From positions 33,878,001-33,942,000 of the forward strand of contig CM074864.1 of assembly GCA_037501455.1 (NCBI GenBank): a DNA stretch of 64,000 bases. Reading direction: 5' to 3'. The notes beneath the pieces were generated by a model, which was given only the letters and a program-made list of their open reading frames with translations, did no database searches and was not told the origin of the DNA. Position numbers and translations under genes: made by a program. This document shows positions 10,208 to 22,438 of the stretch, piece by piece. The stretch comes from Lantana camara (Eukaryota; Streptophyta; Magnoliopsida; Lamiales; Verbenaceae). Position 1 is the stretch's first letter. Each line of letters begins with the position of its first letter.

Positions 10208-10743
10208 TTCCCAAGTGCAGTCTTTGTTGCTTCCTTTTCGGTTTTTGATTTGTTTCACCTCTTGAATGACCTTATCTCCTTTTGTGTTGAACTATGAACT
10301 TGTTTTGCTTTATGTTGGGAGCATTATGGTGTAATTTCATGGCATTTGGATGTGTTATAGGCATGCTTTTCCTTAATGCCGTTTATGTGTGTTTATATGT
10401 CGTTTATGAATCGCATCACTTATTTTCTATATCATAAGACTTCTTCTTGTTGTCAAACCTTGGATATATGCTATGTTATGTAATATGAAGTATGTGATAG
10501 CATTATGGAAGAGCTTGAACATGTTCTATGCTCCTATTTGAATTCTTGAATTATTGGATTGGAAATATGAATTGAATGATAATGAATGAATGAGTGAATG
10601 ACTCGGATATATGAGTTAAATGCCTTAATAATGCACATGAACGTTTTCATGACATGATTTTATGAGTGAGCATTGCCGTGCGTCATATATGGTTCATTAA
10701 GAGTCTTGAGTCTCACGAACACGTCCTGTGGTCTTTTGTACAG

Positions 10744-10815
10744 TTTGTCTCCAGGGTGGAGAGCTTTTGATCGTTCAGGCACTTGGTGCTCGATCCTTGT
10801 AACTTCACGGTTCAG
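10744..10815 (+). other. Exon-like block E2 in LTR A3' (72 nt)
   Basis: Follows TTTTGTACAG (AG 10742-10743) and precedes GTGAGG (GT 10816-10817). Confidence 0.5.
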
Positions 10816-11021
10816 GTGAGGGTGGTTTTTGTTTTAGCTATGTAACAAACCCTACAACCCTTATGTGAAAAGCTTTGGCCAAAACCTTATGATTATATAT
10901 ATATGATTTTCAAATGGAGTTATCGAGTAAACCCTTTTCAAATGGATAATGATGGATATGGTATGATTCTTATGAATCAAATGTTTTGGCGAGAAAAGAT
11001 TGATTGATTGATTGCACTGAT

Positions 11022-11243
11022 TGGGGCCCAGGGGCTTGGTGTGAGTGGGGACCCGAGGAGGCAAGGGCTGACGGTAAACCCTCACACTAGTCCCACTATT
11101 GAACAGCGGTACCGGACCTCGTCAGGAGATTGGCGGGGAAAGGGAGCTGAGTGCCATCTGGGGAATCATGTAACCCCTTTTTGGCCAATGATTGGGTGGT
11201 CGGGCCTTGCAAACCCACCACCAACCCGGAGGAAGAAGGTTGG
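11022..11243 (+). other. Conserved hairpin module in LTR A3'
   Basis: P1 arms 11041-11047 and 11083-11089 around GGCAAGGGCTGACGG (11062-11076). P2 is at 11120-11135. Confidence 0.7.
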
Positions 11244-12111
11244 AACTTATTTATGATTGAAATGATTGATTGACTGATTGATTATCGATTGATAGGTACT
11301 GTGCGGGAAGGCCGGGAATCGGATTGCCCAAACAATATATTTAGGACATGATTTATGGTCTGTGTGTATTATGATATTGCATGATCGCTTAATCAATATA
11401 TTAATGATATTTGTCGTACACGGTCGGAGTTTGGATGGAGATTGTGCACGCTCACTCGCCGAGCCTTATATTTATGTATGATTTATGAATGTAATGAATT
11501 TAATATGAGTTAGTCGTAAAAGTCGAGCATTGTTTATCTATTTTCTTGCCCCTTTTGGGAACTAAATTCAAATAAAACCTTGCTCGGGATTTATGACTTG
11601 CATGTGCATGTTTTATATATATGTATCGCTCCTGCTCACTCAGTCTTCTAGAGACTGACCCCTCTCCCTCCCCACTCTTTTAGTGTGCAGGTTTGATCTT
11701 TGGAGTTTCGGGCTAGGCGGAGGTGTTTGAAGTCTTTAAGTGGTCGAGTTAGTTAGGAGAGTCCCTGCACTCATTTATGTATTGAAATTATGTATGATTC
11801 ATTCTATTATATCATGAACTTGAATATTTATATAATTGTTATTGAACTGACTTTACTGGGTTTTGCTATGATTTAAAAGAGGCCTGAAGAGCCCAAATTC
11901 TACTTATAGTTGGTATGATTGAACTTTGGCTTTGCTGCATTATATTTTGTGGATTGGTAATCATTGCAGGGTCTAGCTCCGCCTGGCTTAGGAAGGTTTT
12001 TATGTTTGTCTCCCGTTCGCTAGGGTTTGATACGGGTGCGGATTTACTGTTTCGTTACTCGTGTTGAGCCTTAGTGCGGGGGATGTGGCGCCTCACGTGC
12101 GGGGTGCTACA

Positions 12112-12116
12112 TATAT
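12112..12116. repeat. Target-site duplication TATAT, right copy of element A
   Basis: Directly after the terminal CA of the 3' LTR. Matches 1269-1273. Confidence 0.8.
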
Positions 12117-12178
12117 AAATGCATTCTTGTCCTCTTTGATTTACTGTTTCCAGCTAGGTCCTGATATGGGCTGTTACA
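12112..12178 (-). mobile_element. Fragment X, right part
   Basis: Resumes the sequence interrupted by element A. Read on the minus strand it begins TGTAACAGCCCATATC at 12178, the likely 5' end of an LTR. It abuts the truncated end of LTR B. Confidence 0.5.
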
Positions 12179-12829
12179 TACACACTCGCTAAGTTAGGCG
12201 GGAGCTAACTTGCAACCAAAGAGACAAAACCATAGAACTGATACTAGTGCGGAAGTAAAGTACAATCATAAATGCAAGATAAGCAAAGAGTGACGGGTTC
12301 AACTAACATAAATACCTAGTCCCGAAGTTCATACATAAATCATAAATCAAAATTTCACAATTCACGGGTTCAACTATCCCTAGAAGCCTGTCCCGAATAT
12401 CACAAAGTATAATCCTAATATTTCATACATTCAATGCATAGCTTAATCAATTACAATATGCATGTAATGTGACTCAGACTTGACCACACGACATGACAGA
12501 CCCAAAATCCCGCCTAGCACTCCAAACCTGCAAAAGAACTGAAAACAAATCCGGGTTCAATCTATAGGAGACTGGTGGGTATAAAACAGGGTTTAATGTT
12601 ATAATATTACAAGAATTTAAACACTCACGCATGTAAGCTATAATCCCCGTGCGAGGTTTTTAAAATATTTCCCAAGTGGGTGAAAATAAAATAAAACAAC
12701 ACTCGGGATTACAACAATCAATATCATTCATTCAATCATTCATGAGGTCAATACGTGAGCACGGCGAGTGGGCGAATTCTCCAACCTCCACCTCATGTGT
12801 GCGTTTATTCATGTATTCGTTCATTAATG

Positions 12830-12930
12830 ATCACACAATCATTCATTCAGTCACAATCATTCGTTCATTTGTTCGTTCATTCATTCATTCATTCATACAT
12901 TCATGCATTCATTCAATCAATACACTTACA
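12830..12930. repeat. (CATT)n-like simple repeat
   Basis: Imperfect TCAT/CATTCATT tetramers inside LTR B. Overlapping ORFs from 12676 to 13003 translate this repeat and are not genes. Confidence 0.8.
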
Positions 12931-12939
12931 CATTCTTCC

Positions 12940-13170
12940 TCCGGGTGGTGGATGGGTTAGCAAGACCCGACAACCTCAATCATTTACCAAAGGGGTGTCA
13001 TGAGATCCCAAAAGGCGCACAACCCCCTTCTCTCGCTAATCTCCTAGCGAGTTCTGAAATCTGTAATTTGGTTGGGACTAGCACATAGGATCACCATTGG
13101 CCCTTGCCTCCCCAGATCGCCATATATACCAATCCCCGGGCCCCCATATGTGCAATCAATCAATACTGGC
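12940..13170 (-). other. Conserved hairpin module in LTR B
   Basis: P2 is a perfect hairpin: CTCGCTA, a hexamer loop (GGAGAT on the minus strand), TAGCGAG (13032-13051). P1 arms read TGGTATATA and TATGTGCTA in LTR sense, pairing with G-T wobbles around GGCAAGGGCCAATGG. Confidence 0.7.
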
Positions 13171-13331
13171 CAAAACATTAGGTAAGGTATTCATAAAAGA
13201 AAAAGGGGTTTTAACAATCAATATCATAGACTCCTTGAAAACGACTCAATATAAATATATACTTACTTTGGCTTAAAGCATACACATTGAGGGATATTGG
13301 TCATTATTTAGCTAGTAGAAAATAAACTCAC

Positions 13332-13405
13332 CTGCAGGACACAACCAAGGAAGAAAGAAGACTTGAGAATAACCTATGAACCCGGCATCTGCGCCCTGGA
13401 GAAAA
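13332..13405 (-). other. Exon-like block E2 in LTR B (74 nt)
   Basis: In LTR sense it follows CTTTGTACAG and precedes GTGAGT. It contains TCTCCAGGGCGCAG, like the A block. Confidence 0.5.
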
Positions 13406-13900
13406 CTGTACAAAGGACAATGGAATGAATTCATGAGACCCCAGACTCCAAATGAACCATATAAGACGCTCGGCAATGTAATGAACATGATAGGAATGCA
13501 TAAAAGATGATATTATGTCATGAACACGTTCATGTGCACTATTAATGCATTTAAATCATATAGAGACAAGTCATTCATTCGTTCAAGGAAGAGTTCATAA
13601 TATTTCAAGTTCATAACTTCATATTTCATAACAAATAAATCCAAGAATTCCATATAGAAATCATAACACGTACTATTTCACGTTTACAATTAGAAAATAG
13701 ACAAATAGAGGCATTCAAGTTATGAACGAAAATTAAATAATGCGAAATAGATAAAAATTAAATTCTATAATTTAAATAAAATAAATAATACATAATATAG
13801 ATATAATAAATCATGCAATTAAATAACATTTAATATCATAACAAAATATATATATAATATATAGATATATTCCTAACATATAATACATATATAATATGCA

Positions 13901-13903
<3 letters not shown>

Positions 13904-13958
<55 letters not shown>
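13904..13958. repeat. (AT)n microsatellite
   Basis: About 55 bases of alternating TA inside LTR B, between its first donor-like and acceptor-like sites. Confidence 0.95.
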
Positions 13959-13959
<1 letters not shown>

Positions 13960-14252
13960 GTATATACACGCACAAACACCACTAATGCATGCATTATCTA
14001 ATTAAACTCATGCATGCAATACACTATACAGAAAATACATATTTATATATATATATCATGCACACGTCCCATGCATACATCACATGAAATATATTATATA
14101 CACATATATATATGCATTACACACACATACACCTCATATATTTATATATATACACTTATTACAGCAGTTAATTAGCAACAAAAGAAGAATGCAGTAGTTC
14201 CAGGCAAAAAACAGAACATCACACACGCACAGAACAAGCTGAAGAAGAAGAA

Positions 14253-14378
14253 GGTAACGGGCGTTCATCTGAGCAAGAAAAAAATAGGTAACGGGCGTTA
14301 AGAGCCACAGGAGATCCTCACTCCATGGTAACGGGAGTTACCAAATGCACAAGGAATCGGGGTAACGGGCGTTACCCC
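14253..14378 (-). repeat. Dyad array in LTR B (arms GGTAAC/GTTACC)
   Basis: Units at 14253-14266 and 14287-14300 (right arm incomplete), GGTAACGGGAGTTACC (14327-14342), and a 20-base unit with arms GGGGTAAC/GTTACCCC and core GGGC (14359-14378). Confidence 0.88.
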
Positions 14379-15782
14379 GTGAATCTCCTAAATTTGCAGC
14401 AGTTCGGACTCCCCTGTTCCTAACCTCCATAGCAGCAGCAACATCAGCAGTTGAGGGGAAGGAAAAATGGGACAACAACAACAACACAAGCTCACAAAAA
14501 CTCAAGGAAAAGATGAACTAAAACTTCCCAAAATAAACCGGCAACAACACAGCAACACAACGAGGAAGGAAGAAGGAGAAAAGCTTGAAAATTCATAACC
14601 TCCATTAATGGAAACTCACCAAAATCTTAACCAACAACTAATGCATGTATACTCAGAAATAATTGAGGGAAAAGGATCACATATAAGTCATCAAATCAAG
14701 TTATATCTCAAAGGAATTCAAGAATTCAACAATTCTCCATTTAACCTAACTATTCATCATTTCTTCAAAACATCACGAATATAGCCTCAAAATTAGGGAT
14801 GCATAGATCAAAATGACCACAAATGAATGTATAACACAACCCTAAACTCACCTTGTGGATTAGATGAAGGTTGGAAGAGATTTGAGCTCCAAAATCTCCT
14901 AAAATGTCAAAGTGACGGGAAAACTGGAAAAACAGGGGTTTGTGGCTGAAATTCTTGCTTGTGTGAGGGTGGGTTCAGTTGGGAGAGAGTATGCGATGAA
15001 ATTGGGCTGAACTAGGGTTACAAGGACTCCAACCATAGTTAATTTGTTTAAGGTTTGAAAAAGTTATGGCCTTTTTAGTAAAGTGTGGCAGTTTTGGCAC
15101 CGTTTCGTTTTTCGGTTGGATTTCGGAGGTCCAAACGATTTTGGAAAAATATGAGGCTAAGCTCATTAAACCTGAATCTTCGATAGGAGTTCAAAAAAGT
15201 TGACGGAATTCGAATCCGAGTTTCCGAGCTCAAGATATCACAGACGGAACCAAAGGTGCGCTAATTGCTCGTTAGCCCCCGTTTTGAATTCCAAGATCAA
15301 AATAAATTCGTTACCATGTCAAACGAGATCAAAAACAAGAAACGAGCATATATACATGTTCATAACACATAAATGTAGAACATACTAAATTTTCACAAAA
15401 ATTCGAATCAAATCATATTAGAACGAAGCGCGTTTAAATCATGCAAGAACAATACATTGACAATTCATAACATTTCAAATTAAATAAACAAATTTAAATT
15501 CTATTTTTAAATTAAAACAAGGTCAACGATTAATGTTGTAATTAATTAGTATAATTAACGATATAATTAATTATCATTAACACTTAATTATCAAATTAAG
15601 CATTTTAATTAATGTAATAAAATAAAATAATAAAATGAAATAAAATAAACTAATAACAATTTATATTAAAATTAAATATTTAAAACACTTACAAACAATT
15701 AATCACATAATTAAATAATTTAATTGCACAATTTATAAACACATACGACATATTAGTACAAATGAAAAACCGGGGTGTTACA

Positions 15783-15818
15783 ACCTCTCCCCCTTTAAAC
15801 GAATCCGTCCTCGGATTC
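15783..15818 (-). promoter_or_regulatory. PPT and AGGA-loop hairpin of element B
   Basis: On the minus strand, GAATCCGAGGACGGATTC (15801-15818) and then a TTTAAAGGGGGAGAGGT tract reaching the LTR start at 15782. Same order as in element A. Confidence 0.82.
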
Positions 15819-15844
15819 ACTACTCGACCGAAAAAAAAAACAAA

Positions 15845-16002
15845 GAGAGACTCCCCGTCTCTCACAAGCAACAAGGAGAGAGCCCCATCTCTCGAGCAAT
15901 AATGAGAGAACCCCATCTCTCACAAGCAAAGAGAGCACCCCGTCTCTCAACCAAAGATAAGAGAGTCCCCGTCTCTTATAAACAACGAGCACCCCGTCTC
16001 TC
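15845..16002 (-). repeat. GAGAGA-CGGGG-TCTCTC hairpin array of element B
   Basis: Six units at 15845-15863, 15876-15893, 15904-15921, 15931-15948, 15961-15977 and 15987-16002. On the + strand they read GAGAGA plus CCCCGTCTCTC or CCCCATCTCTC. Spacing 26-31 bases. The last two are slightly shortened. Confidence 0.87.
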
Positions 16003-19000
16003 AACGAAAAATAAAGCAAGGAAGTATCCAATTCTCCTGAGCAACACCACGCAAAACCATAATTAAAATCATGTTCATCATCAATTACTCCAAGTAAGTT
16101 AACATGATAAGGAATCAAAGCACATAGCAGAAAAATTATTTGACTTAAATTCGCATGGATGCATGTATCATGGATGCTTCATGTACCGTTCACCGTAGTT
16201 GCATAATTTAGAATTTTAAGTTTGGTTGTCCAATGCATGACCCGTCCCGAAAGTGAGCTCAGTGCTTGACTTGTCCTTAAGTTCTTCAGAGTACCCCGGT
16301 GAAGCATTGATAGATTCTCTAAGGATTTTATTCTTTATTCCCTTCTGACTTGTACTGCTTCCAGTCTTCTTCGATCCTTCACCATTTCCCATAATCTTCA
16401 TTCGACCAACCAACTCTTTTTAATTAACCGAGCTTAACCTCCCCGAATACCCTTAAATCGTCCGTCCCGAAATCGGATCTATAGTTACTATCTTTACCCA
16501 TATCGGAGTCTAACATATCCTGGAGGATAACTACTCTTGACAACCTTGACGATTCAACCCCGACCTTGAGATATATATCATTATGATCTATCTTAACACG
16601 AATCCTTTCCCATCTTCCGTTCACGTTATCCATTCATTCTCTTTAACCCCTTAAGGTTATATTCGGCATTTGGCCCTACATTTCTTGAATCGAAGATAGA
16701 ACCTTCTTGATGATTCTTGAAGTTTCATGTAAATCCTCCAATTATCATCCTTTTCGATTTGGTCTCTTCTTAAGTTTCCTTTTAGATTACCGTTGATATA
16801 ATCGATAACTCGATAATATTGTCCTTGTTGGACCCCTTTGTACCTCATTGAATTAATCTTGATTGAAACTATCCATTATGTACTAACTTGATTCGACTTC
16901 CTATTTTCAACTCTGACTTAGGAGTTCACAGAAACTCCCTTATAACTCCATCATCTCCATTGAAACTTCCAGGTCTTCCTTAATTTGGAATTCTGTTGTT
17001 CCTACTAAAATATTTCTTCGGCCACAACTTCAATCTTCCAATTTATCTCTTAGTCATGCTCTCCCCCTTAAATTTTATGCCCTTACACGTCCAACTCCAT
17101 TAATTCCTCTTTCATTCAAATTCTTGATGAGCAACTTCCATTAGGGAGGGTCTTAATCAAAAAACCGCCCCAAAGGTTTTGCCTTTCAACTTCCCTTCCA
17201 ATCCGATTGATGTCCGAAACCCTTTTCCTATTCTTGTCCGATTCGAAAACCCCGAAGCTAACTCTAGTCTCGCTTCTCTTTTTGAATTCCCATTTCTATC
17301 AACCTATCCCTTACTTGAAATTCATTATTTCTCCGAAATCATCTTCCTTATAATGTACCATCCCATTCTTTCCTTTCCTCTTAACTCAGATGTGGCTCGG
17401 TTGAAATGATGCTTGATAGTGAGACGAAAGAACTTCCTATTAAATAAACACTAGAATGCATGTCGGGTTGAAATGACGATGCACGTGGCACACTTGCGAC
17501 AATTAAGTATGCAGCACATTAGAGCAATGAAATCAATAGAAATACGTGCACGAACATAAGTAAAGAAAAATAAATAATTTGACGCGAAGTATGATGCACG
17601 TGCCATGAATGTTCTGGAACCTATCACCAATATAGTAAGCTATTAGCTTGGTAGCTTTTCCTTGTTCCTCAAATCCCAAGGTTATTTTGACTTGCTAATC
17701 ATGCTTCGTCTTTCCCACGGTCTTCAAGTTTCCATGAATCTTTGTAATCACCTGTATCTTCCACGGTCCGGAATTGAAATTTCGCGATCCCTAATTTCTT
17801 CTACATCCATTGAGTTAGTATCTGAATTTCTCCCCGAGAATCATCCTTCAACATTTCCTAAACTCTCTTATAAAATTACCCCGACTGTGTTTCTGGATCC
17901 TACTTCAAATCATCACCGTGATCAAGATTCCCATGCGTATCCTTTATGAGTTTAGATTAGGGAAATTGAACTTGTTTTCCAGTTTGTTACACTGAAGCAC
18001 ATGATCTCCTCCAACCAGTCTTCGCCTTTCTTTATCGTTTCCATTTTTTACTCCATATCTTCCAATTCAACCTCACAACACGATAATTCAACTTGGATTT
18101 GGAAAAACAAACTCAAATCGCGTCCTCAATATCGCCACCTTCCCTAAATTTGTATTTACCCAGTTACTTGTTCTTATATGTAATGATATCGGATTGGCGT
18201 GAAAATTTAATATGTCGTAAATATGTGTGTTATGAACATGCCTATATGCTCGGTTTATGTTTTCGGATTTATTTGACGTGTTTACGGATTTATATTGATT
18301 TGTGGAACCAAGTCGGGGGCTAACGAGCAATTAGCGCACCCTTGGTTCCGTATGTGATATCTTGAGCTCGGGAATTCGGATTCGAATTCCGACACCTCCG
18401 TTGCCTTCGTATCGATGATTCGGAGACAATGGAACAAGCCTCATACCTTTTTGAAATCATTAAGACCTCCGAAATCCAACCGTAACGGACAACTCGTGCA
18501 AGAAGAGCTCTTTATGTTGACTAGTCTTCATGGTGGGACCCCATGACACCTCTTAACCTAACCGTACCTTAACCATGACTTATCTACCTTGAGTTAAACC
18601 CTTTCTCTCCTCTTTAGCTCTGAAAACCGAACCACATATCCCCATTTCCAGCTGCAACTGAAACGAGAGAGGGAAGAAGAGGAGAAGGAAGAAACCCTTG
18701 GCCATCCTTTGTGATTTTGAGCTCAAATTACCATTTTTCTTCACCAAATCTTTAAGGTATGAATATTTATGTCTTCTCTACTCTATTATACTTGATTTAA
18801 TCTCCTTAAAACATGATTTGGATCAGATTTGATTAGGGTTTGAATTATGAGTTTGGTATGAACTTTTAGGGATTTTTGTTCTAGTGACTTATTTGCTTGT
18901 GTGGCTGATTTCCTTGCTTGTAGATGAGTATATGAGCTTGTTTCTTGGCTTATTTCTTTCCTAACTGATAGTATATGATGTTATGAGGATTTCATCTCTT

Positions 19001-19650
19001 GCTCCTTTTATGAAATTATGAGATATGGAGCTCCAAACTTGATGATCAAACTGCTTCCCCTGTTTTCCGGACTGCTGCTGTTCATTTTGCCTTGTACCTT
19101 GATCAAATGGCCTTCATTTCGTGTGAAAATGCATGGAGTTGATGTACACTTATTTCTCTATATGTTAACATTCATGCTTTAAGTATTTGGATCCATTTGA
19201 AGCCTCAAAACCGAAATACATGGCCTGTTTTTATGCATGCTCCATGACAGATTTGTTGCTGTTGCCTATGTGTGGTTGTTGGTCACCCTAATGTGCTTTA
19301 AATTCTGCCATTTTGCATATATATGAAGTATATTAGTTGTTTAGTATGTTAGCATGCTTTCCCCAAAGTTTCAGATCCAAATTCAAGCCCTAAGTACTTG
19401 ATCAAGGCATGATAGAATCATTAGGGTTCATATGTGCGATTTTGGCGACCCAGTTTTGTTGCATGGATTCGATGATCTTAACGTGGGATTTAGCCTTTGA
19501 ACTCTAAATGAAAAATGTTCATAACATGCTAGATATGTTGTATATTAAGTTTTAGAGTATTTGGAGTTCATTTGGTATGCCTTTGGACTGAGTTTGTCTG
19601 GGTTCAGTTTTTGCCAGAAAATTTTTAAGTGTGAATAAGTTCTGTACCGT

Positions 19651-19772
19651 GACACCCCCGTGTCTCATTTACTCATAAGAGTGAGACACGGGCGTGTCAC
19701 ACCTTCTGGGCAGCTCTGTACTGAGCCACGCCCGTGGCTCAGTTTGGCTAAGGAAGGTGACACCCCCGTGTC
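19651..19772 (+). repeat. Dyad array in LTR C (arms GACAC/GTGTC)
   Basis: Units at 19651-19664, 19685-19698, 19723-19740 and 19759-19772. They stay intact while the flanks have diverged from A. Confidence 0.9.
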
Positions 19773-20311
19773 CCTTCCCCTGTGCAGTCCGTGTTGCTTC
19801 CTTTTCGGTTTTTGATTCGTTTCACCTCTTGAATGGCTTTATCTCCTTTTGTGTTGAACTATGAACTTGTTTTACTATATGTTAGGAGTATTATGGTGTA
19901 ATTTCATGGCTTTTGGATGTGTTATAGGCATGCTTTTACGTAATTCCGTTTATGTGTGTTTATATGTCGCTTATGAATCGCATCACTTATTTTCTCTATC
20001 ATATGACTTCTTCTTGTTGTCAAACCTTGGATATATGCTATGTTATGTAATATGAAGTATGTGGTAGCATTATGGAAGAGCTTGAACATGTTCTATGCTC
20101 CTATTTGAGTTCTTGAAATAAATTGATAGGACTTATGAATTGAAGAATTTGAATGATTTATGATCGAACAAGTGAATGAATTGGTTATATGATTTTCATG
20201 ACTTAATATGATCTTTATGCCTTCATATCATGCTTATTCATTGCCGTGCGTCATATATGGTTCATTTAGAGTCTTGAGTCTCACGAACACGTCTTGTGGT
20301 CTTTTGTACAG

Positions 20312-20383
20312 TTTGTCTCCAGGGTGGAGAGCTTTTGATCGTTCAGGCACTTGGTGCTCGATCCTTGTTTCTTCACGGTTAAG
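20312..20383 (+). other. Exon-like block E2 in LTR C (72 nt)
   Basis: Between TTTTGTACAG (AG 20310-20311) and TTAAG|GTGAGG (GT 20384). Confidence 0.5.
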
Positions 20384-20723
20384 GTGAGGGTGGTTTTTGT
20401 TCTAGCTATGTAACAAACCCTACAACCTTTATGTGAAAAGCTTTGGCCAAAACCTTATGATTATATATATATATGATTTTCAAATGAAGTTATCGAGTAA
20501 ATTCTTCTGAATTATATGTATGAGCGTTTATAAGCTTAAAAATGGTTTTGCAACGAGGCTATGCTCCAAACCGTGTGTCTTCATGCTAGCTACGGATTAG
20601 GATGACACGGAGAGGTACGTGTATAGCATATGCCAAGTTGCACGGTAAGGTATGTTTTCTTATAATATGTATCCTAAGTATGAAAGTAAATGTTTTGGCG
20701 AGAGTATGCAAATTGATATGTTC

Positions 20724-20942
20724 ACGGGCCCCGGGACTTAGTATATGTGGCTAACCGAGGAAGCAAGGGCTGACGGGGATCTCATATACTAGTCCCAACC
20801 AAACTACGGTGATACCGGCCCTCGCTAGGAGGTTTAGCGGGGAATGGGAGCTGAGTGCCCTTGGGGGAGTCATGAAACCCCATTGGCCTATGTATGAGGT
20901 GGTCGGGTCTTGCTAACCCTTCCACCACCCGGAGGAAGAAGG
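20724..20942 (+). other. Conserved hairpin module in LTR C
   Basis: P1 arms are GTATATG (20741-20747) and CATATAC (20783-20789), where A has GTGTGAG/CTCACAC. The loop AGCAAGGGCTGACGG (20762-20776) is kept. P2: CGCTA-GGAGGTT-TAGCG (20823-20839). Confidence 0.75.
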
Positions 20943-21810
20943 TTGGTTATGATTTACGCCTTTTCTTGTATGTATGTTATGTTATGATTATGCACCGTGC
21001 GGGAAGGCCGGGAAACGGATTGCCCAAACGATTATGATTTATGATATATGGTCTGCATGTATTATGATATATCGCATGAACACCTACTTAACATATTAAT
21101 GATATTTGTCGTACACGGTCGGAGTTTGGTTGGAGATTGTGCACGCTCACTCGTCGAGCTTTATATTTATGTATGATTTATGAAAGTAATGAATTTAATA
21201 TGAATTAGTCATAAAATCCGAGCATTGACTAACCATTCTCTTGCCCTTTTAGGGAACTAATCCCAAACAAAACCTTGTTCGGAATTTATGACTTGCATGT
21301 GCATGTTTTGTATATGTATATCGCTCCTGCTCACTCAGTCTTCTAGAGACTGACCCCTCTCCCTCCCCAAATCTTTTTAGTGTGCAGGGTTGATCTTTGG
21401 AGTTTCGGGCTAGGCGGAGGTGTTGGAGTTTTAAGTTGGTCGAGTTAGGTTAGGAGAGTCTTTGCACTCACTCATGTATTGAATTTATGTCTGTATCGAT
21501 TCTATGGTATTATGAACTTGAATACTTATGTAATCATAATTGAATTGTTTTATTGGACTGTAATTATGAGTTTAAAAGAGGCCTGAAGAGCCAAATTCCG
21601 TTTATGGTTAGTATGATTGAACTCTGGCTTTGCTATGCTTTTACTTTGTGGATTGGTATTCGTTGCAGGGTCTAGCTCCGCCTGGCTTAGGAAGGTTTTT
21701 ATGTTTGTCTCCCGTTCGCTAGGGTTTGATACGGGTGCGGATTTACAATTTCGTTACTTGTGTTGAGCCTTAGTGCGGGGGATGTGGTGCCTCACGTGCG
21801 GGGTGCTACA

Positions 21811-22438
21811 TCTTCAAATAAATATGAACACCCAATATTGATATTGTTGTAGTATTTTCCTATTATCGGCTATGTATACTGATTTCTCATTACTCTCAAA
21901 ATTATTACTTCATTCTTATTCAATTACTATTAAAGATCCTTCCAAATAAAAGTTTCTTGGTAAAAATCCTAAAGTTTTATAGTCTCACTCAACCACCCCT
22001 CACTTAGTCACTTTGAATAACCCCTCGGTCCTTTCAAATTCATGATTTTAGGTATTGCCATCGCTCATTAGTTGGTATCTTGAAACATAGAGAGTCTATT
22101 ATCTTGTGCATGTTAGATCAGGTTCTCAACATGGCCAAGTTAGACTATAATCTCTTATAGTTACTATATTACTCTAGTATCATACTCTTAGATTGTGAAC
22201 GACTTTACCCCTGCAATATCGCTTCTAAGTTTTCATGAGTTTTAAATTATTCCAATTCCTCTATGTACTGCCCCAAACATAAGCTGTTGTTTCAAAGTTT
22301 CAAATTCCGCTGCCATGTTTTCTTACTCTGATCTCGTATAGCATCTTCTGTTCGCCGGCGTGCCACTCGGGTGCGAGGTCTCACGTCCGCCTGGGAAGTA
22401 CGACGGTGTGGTGTTTTAGCGTATTTGGGGGCGCTACA
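21811..22438. mobile_element. Fragment U, LTR-like terminus of unknown family
   Basis: Ends GGGGGCGCTACA at 22438, which is either the 3' end of a plus-strand LTR or the start of a minus-strand LTR (TGTAGCGCCCCC). No coding sequence, no dyad array and no clear relation to the other LTRs. It abuts LTR C on the left and an internal domain on the right. Confidence 0.4.

Larger units (their letters stand above)
1274..12111 (+). mobile_element. Element A: complete non-autonomous LTR retrotransposon (LARD-like)
   Basis: Two nearly identical long direct repeats (1274-5124 and 8276-12111) flank 3151 bases of internal DNA. TATAT stands on both sides (1269-1273, 12112-12116) as a 5-bp target-site duplication. 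A tRNA-iMet primer-binding site follows the 5' LTR and a polypurine tract precedes the 3' LTR. The internal region has no gag, protease, RT or integrase similarity in any frame, only short unconserved ORFs. LTRs of ~3.8 kb with a ~3.2-kb noncoding interior fit the plan of large retrotransposon derivatives (LARDs). By eye the LTRs differ at about twenty sites plus one ~15-bp deletion, so the insertion is young and must have been mobilised in trans. Orientation is from PBS and PPT. Confidence 0.92.
8276..12111 (+). mobile_element. 3' LTR of element A (3836 bp)
   Basis: Begins TATAACGCCCC, so the expected terminal TG is TA, a single change. Ends GGGGTGCTACA. It has the same parts as the 5' copy: donor GT 9207, dyads 10084-10207, exon-like block 10744-10815, donor GT 10816, hairpin module 11022-11243, acceptor AG 11689-11690. 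A deletion of about 15 bases near 9980 distinguishes it from the 5' LTR. Confidence 0.93.
12179..15782 (-). mobile_element. LTR B, minus strand, 3' LTR truncated at its 3' end
   Basis: On the minus strand it starts TGTAACACCCCGG at 15782, directly preceded in the element by a PPT (15783-15799 reversed). The 3' tip is lost at 12179, where X begins. Contents in LTR order: donor CAAG|GTGAGT (GT at 14850-14851), dyad array, (AT)n, acceptor TTTGTACAG (13406-13407), exon-like block (13332-13405), donor GCAG|GTGAGT, hairpin module, TTTTGCAG acceptor (12528-12529) and GTGCTAGGCGGG. LTR Q is of the same family. Confidence 0.85.
15783..18172 (-). other. Noncoding internal region of element B (minus strand)
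   Basis: Lies upstream of LTR B in element sense. From the LTR outward: PPT, AGGA-loop hairpin (15801-15818), GAGAGA array, an ACCGTTCACCGTAG boundary near 16187, the internal PPT-like tract (17058-17070), and text shared with 60100-60250 and 62983-63470. No gag or pol. It stops near 18172, where LTR C begins in the opposite orientation. The right edge is approximate. Confidence 0.7.
18173..21810 (+). mobile_element. LTR C, 5'-truncated, same family as element A
   Basis: Matches LTR A from about its position 350 (ATATGTAATGATATCGG) to GGGGTGCTACA at 21810, with many more differences than between the two A LTRs. It carries donor GT 18757, dyads 19651-19772, exon-like block 20312-20383, hairpin module and TGTGCAG acceptor (21386-21387). 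No PBS follows, so it is an orphan or 3' LTR. Confidence 0.85.

Noticed and set aside
12676..13088. Three overlapping plus-strand ORFs
   Set aside because: Translations of CATT tetranucleotide repeat and the reversed hairpin module in LTR B.
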